A DNA stretch of 64,000 nt. Origin: Hemileia vastatrix. Lineage: Eukaryota; Basidiomycota; Pucciniomycetes; Pucciniales; Zaghouaniaceae. This document shows, one piece after another, positions 24,789 to 35,279 of the stretch. Within the stretch, counting starts at the first letter, position 1; each line of letters opens with the position of its first letter. The notes beneath the pieces were generated by a model. That model made no database searches and was not told the DNA's origin. It saw only the letters and a program-made list of their open reading frames with translations. The stretch spans positions 1-64,000 of the forward strand of contig JASXTE010000228.1 of assembly GCA_030280995.1 (NCBI GenBank), in the 5' to 3' direction. Position numbers and translations under genes: made by a program.

Positions 24789-24937
24789 GCTTCCCAGAAC
24801 CTCTCAGGGAGTTGATGGCCAGCCAGCCAAGATCAAGCCAGAATGACCAAGAATTACCAAGCTCCAAAAGGTTCGGAATAGTCTAGTTCGAATAGAATTG
24901 AGTCTTTCCCGAAGAAAGCGGGTCGGAAAGAGTCGAT
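24789..24937 (+). repeat. Duplicated block, copy A (contains short repeat copy 3)
   Basis: Shares ordered segments with 26122-26262: CTTCCCAG, CTCTCAGGGAG, CCAGCCAAGATC, GAATGACCAAG, GAGTCTTT and AAAGAGTCGA. Spacing is similar, and divergence is high enough that neither copy has a continuous frame. Confidence 0.55.
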
Positions 24938-25399
24938 GAGTCGATGGACCTTGAGCATGTTAGAGAGATACTACCAAGTCCCGAAAGTCGTGGCACTCTC
25001 CTGACTGTCTTCATAGTGAGAACTTCGACAGAAGAGGTGCAGCCACAGCCATACGACTGCTTTCTAACGTCTTGGTCCAAAGGGTTCTTTGTTTGTCAGT
25101 CAACAGCGTCCTTGACTTTTCTCATTCTCTCTCTAGGGTCGCGCCCATGAGTAGGAAGATACTCGATCAACTTGATTTTGTTAGACTTTGTTTCACTCTC
25201 TAGGGTCGAGGCCCATCCAGAGGTTCGCGTAGTTGATAGACTCGGTCCACCACTCTCTAGAGATGAATTAAGCTCATTAATATGAGCGCTCATTCAGAGT
25301 AGCAGGCTGGTCGCTTTCTTCTATAGCAGAGTTAAAGATACAGTTAGTATATAGTTTATCGTTGTATTTTTTGGTCATAGTTTGTCGTCATAATGTCGT

Positions 25400-25700
25400 T
25401 GTAAGGTCGTTATGTTATAGACTCGTGAGGGTCATTAGAATTGTTAAAAGAGACGATTTCTCCAACTCTTCTTCTCGAAAGTCGAAAAGAATTGTGAAAC
25501 AGTTAGGTTGCTCCAGAATACCAGGTCTTACGCACAAGGTGTGCTAGCTCGTGGAAAGGTCGAACTTCATCGTTGGCACAGATCAGATCTGTGCCTATAT
25601 ACGGTGATTAGCCGTATATCTCTTTAAGGGAAGCAAAATCCGAATAAATCAATTCTACTGTCATACTAGATTGCGTGTAGCCTGATCACTAGTAATCAGA
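25400..25700. mobile_element. Possible solo LTR or LTR relic
   Basis: A TGTTATAGACTCG start-like motif (near 25411) is followed about 180 bases later by TATATACGG, then AATAAA (25643-25648), the promoter / polyadenylation layout of a retrotransposon LTR. No target-site duplication, matching second LTR, primer-binding site or polyprotein was found. This is only a candidate. Confidence 0.25.
25575..25619. repeat. Two adjacent palindromes
   Basis: 25575-25595 is a 21-base palindrome: 10-base arms GGCACAGATC / GATCTGTGCC around one A. One base later, 25597-25619 has 8-base arms ATATACGG / CCGTATAT around a 7-base loop. Both are perfect. They could be a transcription-factor site, an LTR promoter feature or RNA hairpins. 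Confidence 0.7.
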
Positions 25701-26121
25701 GTCCTCCTGAAGAATCTTTCTTTCGCCTCCCTCATGGACGAGAAGCCTCGATGCAGGGTAAAGGTTTCTAACCCCCTTTTGAGGTAAAACAGCTACTTGC
25801 TCGAAATCTCTGGAGACAACAAGAAAATCTGTGAGAATGAAATCGATCCAGAATTGGCTCAAGATCTCGATTCAAGAGTCGGTTCGAGGCTCAGAGAAAT
25901 GTCGAGGAAATGAGAGCTAGGGGCTCGTGTTTTTGGGCTAGATGAAGTGTGAACACTTTCGCAAACAGTCGTGACTCTCGAGGCAGCTGCAGGACTGACC
26001 TCTATCTCATCCATACAGTCCGATGAGCTACATAAGGTGAGGTTGGAGTGGTTGAAAAGATCAAGCAGAAGGACAAAGTGCGCTTTTGGAAGCGAGAAGT
26101 CAGCTCGTCTCTCCCTGCCAG

Positions 26122-26262
26122 AGACTTCCCAGTATCTCTCAGGGAGCTTCGACCAACCAGCCAAGATCGATTGAGAATGACCAAGGCTCAAGTGGTTCTG
26201 AATGTTCTGGATCAGATCAAATCGAGTCTTTACAGAGAAGAGCGTGTCGTAAAGAGTCGACT
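26122..26262 (+). repeat. Duplicated block, copy B (contains short repeat copy 4)
   Basis: Partner of 24789-24937, about 1.3 kb away in direct orientation, with the same ordered segments. The open frame at 26048-26440 runs through this copy. Confidence 0.55.
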
Positions 26263-27241
26263 TCGAGAAAACAGTTCGTCCCACCGAAAGATTCTCGAAG
26301 GTTTCTCGAAGGGCGAAACGCAGGCTTACCACTTTGATCGATCCTTCCGAGCTCTGCACAAACTTCAGAGCATCTTCTGCCTTCTTCGATGGTTTTTACA
26401 GATTGATTCATCATCTTCCAGTCTGCAAAAAGGGGCTTAAACAAGCTAGGAAGCGGGCACGCCGATACAGAGGTCTGAAAGAAGCTCCAATAATTTGGGT
26501 GGTGTCGAATCCTGCCTCCTAACTTGCTACCGCTTGACGAGATGGACCTCCCTTTCGAGGTCTACAGGGTCTAGATGACCTTCTCTTCCCTGAAAGACTA
26601 TTTTTACAGATTTCTTCTACTTCCTTGGACCTGTCAAAACTATTCAATGGAGGCTTTGAGGAAGAGTAGAGCTACAGTCCCTCGAAAACGTCGCCTGGAG
26701 AAGTTGGCTCAGAACCCCAAAGTGGGAATTCAAAATCTTCATTCCAACAAGTCGGTCTGTTCTATTCGCTCCGGTCTCCAACTGCCACTTCCAATACTCT
26801 TGTCGATTCTAATCAAAATCTTGTATCTTACAAACTTAATGGAAGAAGACGAAAGTCGTCAGAGCTGGTCATGGTGTAGTCGCTATGTCACTTTGGATTA
26901 GAGATCCTTCCTATTTCTTCAGATTCGAACGCTTCCTATCGCATTTCACCGAATTTTGTCGCTTTTTTGACAAGACTCATAATCAGTAGCTTTCCTTCTG
27001 CCTTCTGTCGACGTCGATCTTTGTCAGTTTGAGACTTTGGCAGAAGCATGTGCGATGAAGCCCCGATCATCAAGCGAACGAAGACAAAGTCTCGACAAAA
27101 AGATTGAGATGACGAATTGAATTTCAAATAGGTACTTGACTGATTGATTGAGATGCGATGTGAGGTGGCACAAAAGGTGAGAAAGATGAGAACAGCTTTA
27201 GATGATTGAGATGGGTAAAGACGAGAGGTGAAGAGAGAAGT

Positions 27242-30200
27242 CTAGTTCTGAGATTTGCTCCAAGTCGTGGTAGCCTTGAAGTCTCTGCTGGAAGAACCGA
27301 CTTTGAAAGTGATTTGCCCAGATGGAATGTGCCATCTTTGAGTTTTGATGGACCAGACAGAGAGATCCTTACGACGAAGAGCGAACTTGGCAGTCTTTGT
27401 CTCTCCAGACTTGAGGTAGAGCTTCTCGAATCCACGAAGAAGAGAAGGTGGTTGATTGGCTGATTCAGGGAGCTGTAGAGTAGAAGAGTGAAAGAGAAAG
27501 AGAAAGATGATCATGTCAGTGAAATAGAGCCTTGACTTGAAGGAGTGCACAGAAAAGACAACACCTTCGAACGAGACTCACCTGAACGTAAAGTTGAGCG
27601 ACTTCAGCAGCGTCGACTTCTCCAGAGTTGGTGACGTCGACTTCGACTTCCAAGATTTGATCGTAGACGGATTCCCCATCGAACTCGTCCTCGGCGAACT
27701 TTTCAGAGGTTGGTTGGATGGAGGTGTGATCTTTCTTGAACGACTTTGAGACTGAAGCTTCACCGAAAGAGAAAGTAGAGTAAGAGAGACCAAATCCGAA
27801 CTCGAATCTAGGAGTGATGTTCTTAGCGTCGAACCACTTGTAGTCGACGAGGAGCTTCTCAGTGAAGTCTGCTTGAGGCTTCAAGACTGGATCACTGACG
27901 ATACCGTTTGGACTCCAGTCGGACTCCTTTTTACCCATAGTGAATGGTAGCTATGAAGGGAGAGAGGGAGAGAGGGAGAGAGAGAGAAGATGAAGTCGAG
28001 GTTAGGACGTGAAGCTGAAACCGAAAGAGACGAGTTCAAACTCTGAATACTCACCTTTCCAGATGGCGAAACTTCACCGAACAAGACTGGTGCAAGAGAG
28101 TTACCTCCTTCTTGACCTGGTAGATAGGCATGAAGGACTGCAGTGACGTTCTCGTGCTTGATCCATTCTTCGACCAAGACCGGTCCTGGAGCATGAATGA
28201 CGACGATGGTGTTGTTGTTGTATGAAGCTACGTCCTTGATGAGCTGATCTCCATTTGCCCAGAGAGTCAAGTTTTGACGATCCCGACCTTCAGTTGCGTA
28301 AGCGTTGACGAAGACGATTGCGACTTCAGAAGCCCTAGCTTGAGTGATGGCATTCGTAGTATTCCAGTGTCAAGATGAATGTTGATGTCTGGACCTCCGT
28401 CTCTGACGTATCGTTGAATGGCAGCTAGAGGCGAGATGGTGTATGGAGGGAAGGCCTGGGGAATATGAGAGAGAGAGAGGAAAGGAGATGGATAGGAAAT
28501 GGAAAAAGTTAGAAGACTGAGAATGAACGATGAGCTCAAATCAAGTTCTCTATCAACTCACCCAACCACTACCTCCTGATGAAGTCAGAGTTCCGTTGAA
28601 AGCGTTGAGTTCGCATCCACCACCTTGACCACAGCTACTCCAGCCGACGATCGAATCCCCAGCGTCTTGACCAATGATAGCGACTGTTGATCAGCGAGGG
28701 AAAAGAGTAAAAAAAGAGATTCAGCAGCTTGTTGTTCAAGAATCTCGTAAACAGCGAGAACCGACTTACTAGACTGAATCTCCTCTTTGGCCTTCCAAGG
28801 CAAAGCTCCGTCGTTCTTGAGAAGGGTGATAGATTCCTCTCCGATCTTTTTGATGATCTTGTGATGATCTCTTCTGACGTTGTTGGTTGGAAGAGTAAGA
28901 TCTCTGACGTCGAACTGAGGTTGAGGCCAAGAGTCAAGATCCTGATGCTCGAAGACTGGAGCGAGAAGACGAAGTACCATGTCGGTCTAGGAAAGAAAAA
29001 GAGCGCAAGAGGCGGAAAAAGCGAAAAAAATAAAGAGAAAAAGAGTGAGAGAGGAGAGAGAGAGATGGAAATGAAAGCCAGAAAGTCAGAGGGCAGATTT
29101 TCGAAAGAAAGAAAAGACAAGAAGAGCAAACTCCAGTGACGGCATTGTCAATGAAACTCACCAATCTGGTTTCCGAAACGGATCCATTCTTGACAGCATC
29201 GACCAATTCATCTCCAAAGAAGTCTCCGAACATTCCGTTGTAGGCTGTACCAGGCATGCTGACATCGAGACCTCCGTTGGCATCGTCGATGGTGTTCCAG
29301 GTACCCTGAAGAGCGAGAAAGAAAAGACGAGGTGAAAGAGTCAGCCAAAGTCAGAGCAAAGAAGAGTCAAGCAGCTGTTCCGAGCAAACTCACTCCCCAG
29401 CTGATGAAGTCAGAGTGAGAGAGGTAGAAAACGGAGAGAAGAAGGATGAGAAAGCCAGTCAGTCTTCAGAAGTCACGACGAAGGCTCAAAAGACGAAACT
29501 TACTCTGAGACGATGGCTCCTTGGAAGTTGAGCTCGGTCTTGAGGTTCTTGTTTTGACTGTCCTCGTCTCCACAAGCGTGAACACCGTTCACTGATTCGA
29601 AGAAGAGAAAATGAAAGTGCAAAGGCGTGAAAGGTCAGTAACAAGATCCACTAGTGCAATCTCGAGAAAGAAAAATTTGGCATGGGATTCAGCACGGACC
29701 CGAATTGTAACTACACATCAACGTCCCTGGATCAATAAAGGAAGGTAAAAATGTAGATGTGGAAGTCAGTCAAGTTGAATCAAAGGGGTAGTCAAGACCG
29801 CTCCTTGACCTCGGACCTCTTCGTCGTTCGACACTTACCTGCTCCAGCTCTGACAGCCTCTGCGAAAGGTCTAAGATAGATCTCATCTGTCGAGAAGGGA
29901 AGAAAGAAGGTCGTGCAATTGAGTGAAGAAAAGTAACCGTAGCCGAAAGAGAGAAAGAATGTCAGAGACGTGCATCTATAGTGACGCTCCAACGTCAAAC
30001 GCTTTCCAACCAACAAACCACTTACGAAGAGTCTTGTCGTCCAAGTTTGAGCTGATTGGCATTTGCTCTGTAGGAGTGAATTGTGGAAGCGCGTATGGCT
30101 CGGTGAGATTGTAAGGATTACGGAAAGTCTCTTGCTGTGAAGATCGAAGAGGCGAGGCGAGAAGTCGAGAGTCGAGAGAAAGAGAAGGAGCCAATCTTTC

Positions 30201-31430
30201 AGGACAGATTCCTATAAGCAAAATTGCATTTCTCTCGACTTACCTCGTAGCCGATGTAATGCTTTGCACAGGTCAAGACACCTTTCTCTTGAGCATGCTT
30301 GACACTGAGATAAGAAGCCTCTGCGTTGAGATATTCATCAGAGCCGAATCCTGAGAGTGGGAACAAGAGCGAAGGAACGACGATGATAAAGGCAAAGATC
30401 AGTAAAGGTAAAGAAGTAGAAGCGAAGAAAGTCTCTCGTTAACTGTTTACTCACCTTCCCAATTTCTACCACCTCTTGGAGAGCGACCTAGAGGACCTCC
30501 AGTGACAGGACCGAGCCAGATGTTGACTCCCTTGTCGACGAATTCTTCAGCGATCGATTCAGCTCTCTTTGCGATGAGCTCACGATCCCAAGAGGCAGTG
30601 ACGGTGACTCCAGCTGGGAACTGAGAGACACGCTGATGAAGGAAGGAGTAGGAGTCAAGATAGATTGAGGCGAGTCAGCGACGAGATTGAAACAGCAGCT
30701 TCGAGGATGAGTCGTTGTCGATGCTGATCCTGTTTTCTCACTCACTCTGGCCGGCCTAACACCTAATGGACCGTCTTTTTGTTTGGAAAAGAGAGAGAGA
30801 AGGTTGAAGAGGGAAGAGAGAAAGAATAGAAAGTGCAAAGTGCCTCAATACCTGAAAAATTCACGGAAAGAGCGCCCCTATCTTCATCAAGACAAAGAGA
30901 GAGCAGATCTCTTTTTGAATAGGAGCTCATCGTGCTCACCTTGCATGCAAATTCCGCGTAGACCAAGTCTTGGAACCTAAGAGAGAGACGTCGTTGGAGG
31001 CGGAGGGAAGAATCAACGATTGGTGATCAGATCGACGAACGAGACCAAGGATTGATGCTTCTCTCTCTTTGCCCGACACGTACTTCTCCACTGAATCCAA
31101 CACACTTTCCGGTGTATCCTGAGAAGAGGGAATGGAATGAGAGATTAGATTGAGTAAAAGTAGAGAGCACATAGGCAGCTTCTCAGAGACACTAACCAGT
31201 AGTGACGTTGACTTTTTCTTCGATGGTCATTTGATCGACTAGAGATTGAGCTTTGGCGAAACCAGTAGTCCAAGTTCCACCATTGGCGAGAGTGTGAGTG
31301 TAGTGGAGTCGTTGTCTCTTGTGGCAAGGAAAGGTAGAGAGACTTCTTCTTGGAACGGAGCAGCAGCAGCGAGAGAGCTCAGACCACCGATGACGGCCAT
31401 GGCTTGAGGCAGAGAGAGATTGATGATCAT
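27242..31430 (-). CDS. Secreted GH3 beta-glucosidase, 17 exons with microexons
   Basis: Hydrolyses terminal beta-D-glucose, e.g. from cellobiose. A signal peptide (MIINLSLPQAMAVIGGLSSL) starts at 31430. Family marks: GYTGKCVG, DGPLGVR, GPVTGGPLGRSPRGGRNWEG, CAKHYIGYE, GAIVSDWG (nucleophile Asp), GEESITLLKNDGALP, ATEGRDRQNLTLW (probable acid/base Glu), SGKLPFT, FEFGFGLSYSTF, and a C-terminal fibronectin-III-like domain; no PA14 insert. Exons: 31197-31430, 31084-31118, 30940-30976, 30746-30774, 30455-30632, 30244-30350, 30026-30134, 29839-29886, 29700-29726, 29504-29591, 29394-29400, 29162-29305, 28770-28986, 28562-28683, 28055-28455, 27582-27950, 27242-27472, about 794 codons. All junction phases agree. 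Two lesions: near 31287-31302 (1 missing or 2 extra) and near 28366-28372 (1 missing). Each is needed to make exon lengths and phases fit, so both are probably sequence errors. Confidence 0.93.
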
Positions 31431-31548
31431 TTTAATACGAGATGAGAGTGGATAGTGGGGTGTGATGGAGAGAGAGGATCGAGTTTGATGGGGGAGAGTG
31501 GGAGAAGAAGGCGGGGAAGGACAAGAAGAGATTCTTCCCATTCTCTTG

Positions 31549-31557
31549 CTTTATAAG
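31549..31557 (-). promoter_or_regulatory. TATA box of the beta-glucosidase gene
   Basis: Reads CTTATAAAG on the minus strand, about 120 bases upstream of the ATG at 31430. It favours that ATG over an in-frame one at 31541, which would lie at or before the transcription start. Confidence 0.5.
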
Positions 31558-33456
31558 TCTTCTCCAGGATTCTTCATTTCGTGGAGAATCGAAAATCTCA
31601 CCGAAAATTCTTCAGGTGAGATCCATCCCTCTCTTCATTCTGTCCCAATGCTCTTTTTTGCAGGCAAAATCTAAAAGGAGATCCAGAGCCAAGGCGGAAG
31701 ACCCGGGAAAGAAGACGATCTGCTCCAATTTGACCTCTCTTGAAGACCTTTTAGGGGTTAAAGGACCTACATAGGGAGAGGGGACCCGAATGAGAAGAGG
31801 ATGCCAAAGGAAGAGAGGTGACGAGGTATAGAGGGAAGGGATTGGTTGGTTGGTTTATTGAATTACTTTCTCTTTCGAGAAACGCGTTTTATGCCGAGGC
31901 CATACGCAAAAAGGAAATACCAAATACAAAAAAAAACGAGATCTTTCTTCCCCACGCGAGGTCGCCCTGGTACGGTTTTCCGCAATTGTTATCCTCCGAG
32001 AGAGGTCAAGGCTAGGAAACACAAAAGGGTTGGGTCTGACGTGCATGCTTGAACGGGGAAAAAGTACCAGAAGAATTTGGTCAAGAAGGCGTGAAGAAGC
32101 GAGTCGATGGTCGTTCTTCTGTTCAACACGAATCATCCCTGAAACATGGCAAGGCTACAGCGGTCGTAACTGGGCGAAAAATTTCCTCTCAAATCGTAAG
32201 TCGAAGCTGAAGAAACTCACTTTGAAAATCTCTCGTCTTTCGAACAGTATTTTCAAAGCTATATGCAGAGGAAGGATCTCTTAATTTTCTGAACAGACCA
32301 ACCTGGCTGCCTCGGTCGGATCGGTATTCAATTCAGGCATCTAGTGACCTACAAATTGGAAATCCCATTCAGACACGTGACATGAACCAGCGAACCAGTC
32401 AGCTGGAACTTAGAGCGAATCATTGGCTAGATTTTGACGAAGAGATCCTCGAATATCTGCCAGCTCATGCTGTTGAATGTCTCTTGAGAAGTCGAAGACT
32501 TCCACATGCCAGCCGAATTATGAACCCAAAGAATCTCTCTAACAAGACAAAACAGAGGCTACGTAAGATGGTTGAAGGAAGATCAATCTCGTTTTAAATC
32601 TCCCTTGTGGGCCTGGCACTGCTCGTGGTTTCGCTCGTTCCCAAGTCGCTCTACCAAAGATATCTTCTTCTTGGACATTTTTACAGGCTCTCCATACTAT
32701 ACTGAATCAGTAAAACTATCAAATCAGTGACAGAGGCAAGGCATAATCGCACAGAGCTCGAAAAAGACTCCAACTGGCGAACACTATACCTCAAAAACCT
32801 CTGATCAGATTCCTCCCAAAAAGGATTGCTTGAGAGAATCAAGACCTATAATACCTCGAAACAATCATATGCAGCCTCAAATGAGGATTGTTAAATTGCA
32901 AGGACGTCGAAGACAGAGTCGTCAGTGGCAACTCACAGTTTGCCAGTGCATTCTTTGACAGTTGGTTTTGCTCCCTCGTCAGCAAAACCGATAAACGTTT
33001 TGACCTTGACAGATGTACTAATGAAGCCCAATAGACATCTCTTCTCAAAAGCTTGGAGAAAGTGATCTACCTTGCTGTCAAAGACCCGATTTTTGGAAGC
33101 GTAACACTCTCGACGCTCACACGAAAGATTGCCAACACTGCTCGATGTTTCTCAGAACCAGTAGCCAAACAGAGATCTCCAAATCGTTTTGTTTGCACCG
33201 ACTGGTCTTGGGAAACTGCGGAGCGAAAGGAGGGGGAAATTTCGAGATCGACGGATGTCGGCGGCATCTTTCACAATTCAATCTAAAGAACTAGGGCTGA
33301 TCGCACCGAGATCACGCTTTGAGATTTAAGAGTTCGAGATCTTTAAAAAAGCCCTTGAGCACATTTCAATTTCCCACAATCTCTTTCTCTCTCTCCGTCT
33401 TCTCTTCTCTTCACTCCAAGAACCCCTCACACTCTTTTATCATCTCTCTCGTCACC
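31558..33456. other. Gene-poor stretch of about 1.9 kb
   Basis: No recognisable gene. A 71-codon plus-strand ORF at 32382-32597 (LELRANHWLDFDEEILEYLP) has codon-like composition but no family match. The last 130 bases are pyrimidine-rich and form the leader of the secreted protein gene at 33457. Confidence 0.4.
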
Positions 33457-34404
33457 ATGTTCTCCTCTTCTCTCACCTTGACTCTCTTCTCAGCTTCCCT
33501 TCTAGCAATCTCTGGAGTTTCAAGCATGCCACTTCCCACTCCAGCCCCACTCGTCCCAGGTGTTGCTTACACGATCGAAGATGGCAAAATCTCGGCTGGA
33601 TTGAGTTTGAAGTACTCTGGTAAGCCATTTGGACAATCAGTCACTGGATTGCTCTCTCTAGGAGGAGACATCAACAAATCAAATCTTATCGAAGGTGGAA
33701 TCCAAGAAGCTGATACGGAATCGATCGCCTTGCCTCTCCTAACAATCATCGACGGAGGCGCCTACTCGAGACCTGTTGATGTCTCTGCAACTATCAATCC
33801 AACTTTATTGAGTGCAGATGGCTTGATTGGTCTAGTCAATGGAGGATTCTTGGGACAGTCCTTCACTATCTTGGGTGAGTTGTGACTTGCGAAATTGCGA
33901 AACGCTGCGAGAGTTGACTGAGGTTGAGACTTTCGTTTTCCTCTTTCGACCACCAATTCGCAGGTGGATTCCCAACCGCCGGAATCAATGCTGCTGGTCA
34001 AGGAACTATTGACCCGACTGGTTATTTAGCTTATGGCAATGCTGCAGCGTTTGGGGGCATAGAAGCTGGGATCGACCCAAAAACTGGAGCGGGAGTCAAA
34101 GCTTCAGGCCATGCTGGGATCGAGCATCTAATCGGTGGTGAGGCCAGCATTTCTCTTGGAATTGACTCTAAAGGTCTTGAGTTTGGAGGTCTGGTGAGTT
34201 TTGTTGGTGGAGAATGGAAGAGAAAGGCAAAATGATCGACGCACTTGATGTTGACAATGCTGTTTCTTTTCTGCTCTTTCTAAGACCGCTGTTGGATCTG
34301 CATTCGGCGTGACTGTCACCATACCTATTCCAGGAATAGGAGCTAGTCAAACACCAACACCAGCCAGGACTGCTGCTCCAAGAGCGACTGCAACTGCCGC
34401 CTAG
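33457..34404 (+). CDS. Small secreted Gly/Ala-rich protein, function unknown
   Basis: Three exons (33457-33874, 33964-34193, 34285-34404), 255 residues, fully open. The start at CACCATGTT gives a clear signal peptide (MFSSSLTLTLFSASLLAISG, probable cut before MPLP). The mature protein alternates short Gly/Ala-rich beta-like segments (GLSLKYSG, GLLSLGGDI, GLIGLVNGGFLG, GINAAGQGTIDPTGYLAYG, GGIEAGIDPKTGAGVKASGH) and ends in a Pro/Thr/Ala tail. It has no Cys in the mature part, unlike many effectors. A wall-associated or matrix protein seems likelier than an enzyme. I do not recognise the family. Confidence 0.8.
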
Positions 34405-35279
34405 TTCGCTTTTCGACTTTATACGTTGCATCTTAACCTGTCTTTTAGTTTCATTCGCTCTTTGTCACGTTATTCTCGTCTTTCTTTTGTACTTGTTTTC
34501 TTCTCTCTTCTTTCAAAGAGTCCACAATTCTTCATTCTCTTGTTTCCGATAGTAGAAAACGCGAAGAGAGCAACGTCAACAGCAGGTTTGTAAAACTCTC
34601 AGCTCTCTCTAGTCGTTCTTGTCCTTCCCTTCCATTCATTTCGATGTACGATGTACGATGTACGATCTGAGAATCTCCTGAAAGAGTTTTCAGAGCACCC
34701 AAGAGGAAGAGGAAAGAGATCGACCCAAATTCGAGGCTTCGTTGTAAAATCCGCGTGCAGAATCAGATATCGCTCAGAGCCAAAATTTCTCGAGTCATTT
34801 TACACCTCTGGAAGAGACTACACACTTCTTCGTCTCATTTTGACGTTTTTAGCAGATTTTTCAAAGATTGAATTATCTGCCAAAATAGTTTAAAAGCGAC
34901 ACCAAGGTCACGGCTGACAGATAGAGGTCCGAAGGCTGGCTGAAAACTTTGGCTGATGCTTATAATCTCATTCTCGAGCTCGAGAATTGCTTATAGAGGT
35001 GTTTCAATCCTTTAGGTCTGTCAATCCACTTTCTCCTTCTTATCGCCCCTTTTATATCCCCATTCTATGTCAAGTTCAGACGAATAACTAATTCTGAATT
35101 TTCAAAATGTCCAAATGCTCAAAGAAGACGCAGAGAAAAGCAGGTAGAGCTTCCATCTCCAATTGATTCCCTAACCCTCGCCCTCTCTCAGTCTCGAGCT
35201 CATGCTTAAAACAGGATGGCTATAGCTGGAGCTTAACAGAAGTACAATTACAAGGAGATATAGAAGTACGAATCTCGCT
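34405..35279. other. Convergent intergenic stretch
   Basis: 3' flanks of the secreted protein gene (+) and PEX4 (-). An 80-codon ORF at 34651-34893 has no recognisable content. No gene is called. Confidence 0.4.
34642..34666 (+). repeat. Short tandem repeat (CGATGTA)x3
   Basis: Three exact head-to-tail copies of CGATGTA followed by CGAT, in intergenic DNA. Confidence 0.8.

Larger units (their letters stand above)
24319..27241. repeat. Gene-poor, repeat-bearing region of about 2.9 kb
   Basis: No intact gene. It contains four diverged copies of a motif with core ACGAGTCTTT...GTCGGAAAGAGTCGAT, a larger duplicated block, two adjacent near-perfect palindromes and an LTR-like AT-rich tract, each listed separately. 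ORFs here lack start codons, motifs and splice sites. An open frame at 26048-26440 (about 130 codons, no ATG, basic) overlaps one repeat copy and may be a relic coding piece. Confidence 0.5.

Noticed and set aside
25400..25700. Full LTR retrotransposon
   Set aside because: No second LTR, primer-binding site, target-site duplication or gag/pol coding was found. Kept only as a low-confidence solo LTR candidate.
25720..25790. tRNA-like stretch (GGTTTCTAACCCCC)
   Set aside because: No cloverleaf, A box or proper B box could be formed.
24319..27241. Repeat-induced point mutation (RIP) in the repeat region
   Set aside because: The region is not strikingly AT-rich and repeat copies do not show an obvious C-to-T bias by eye. 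A dinucleotide count would be needed to exclude it.
31430..31541. Upstream in-frame start (31541) for the beta-glucosidase
   Set aside because: It would place the start codon within about 10 bases of the TATA box and hide the signal peptide behind a Ser/Pro-rich extension.
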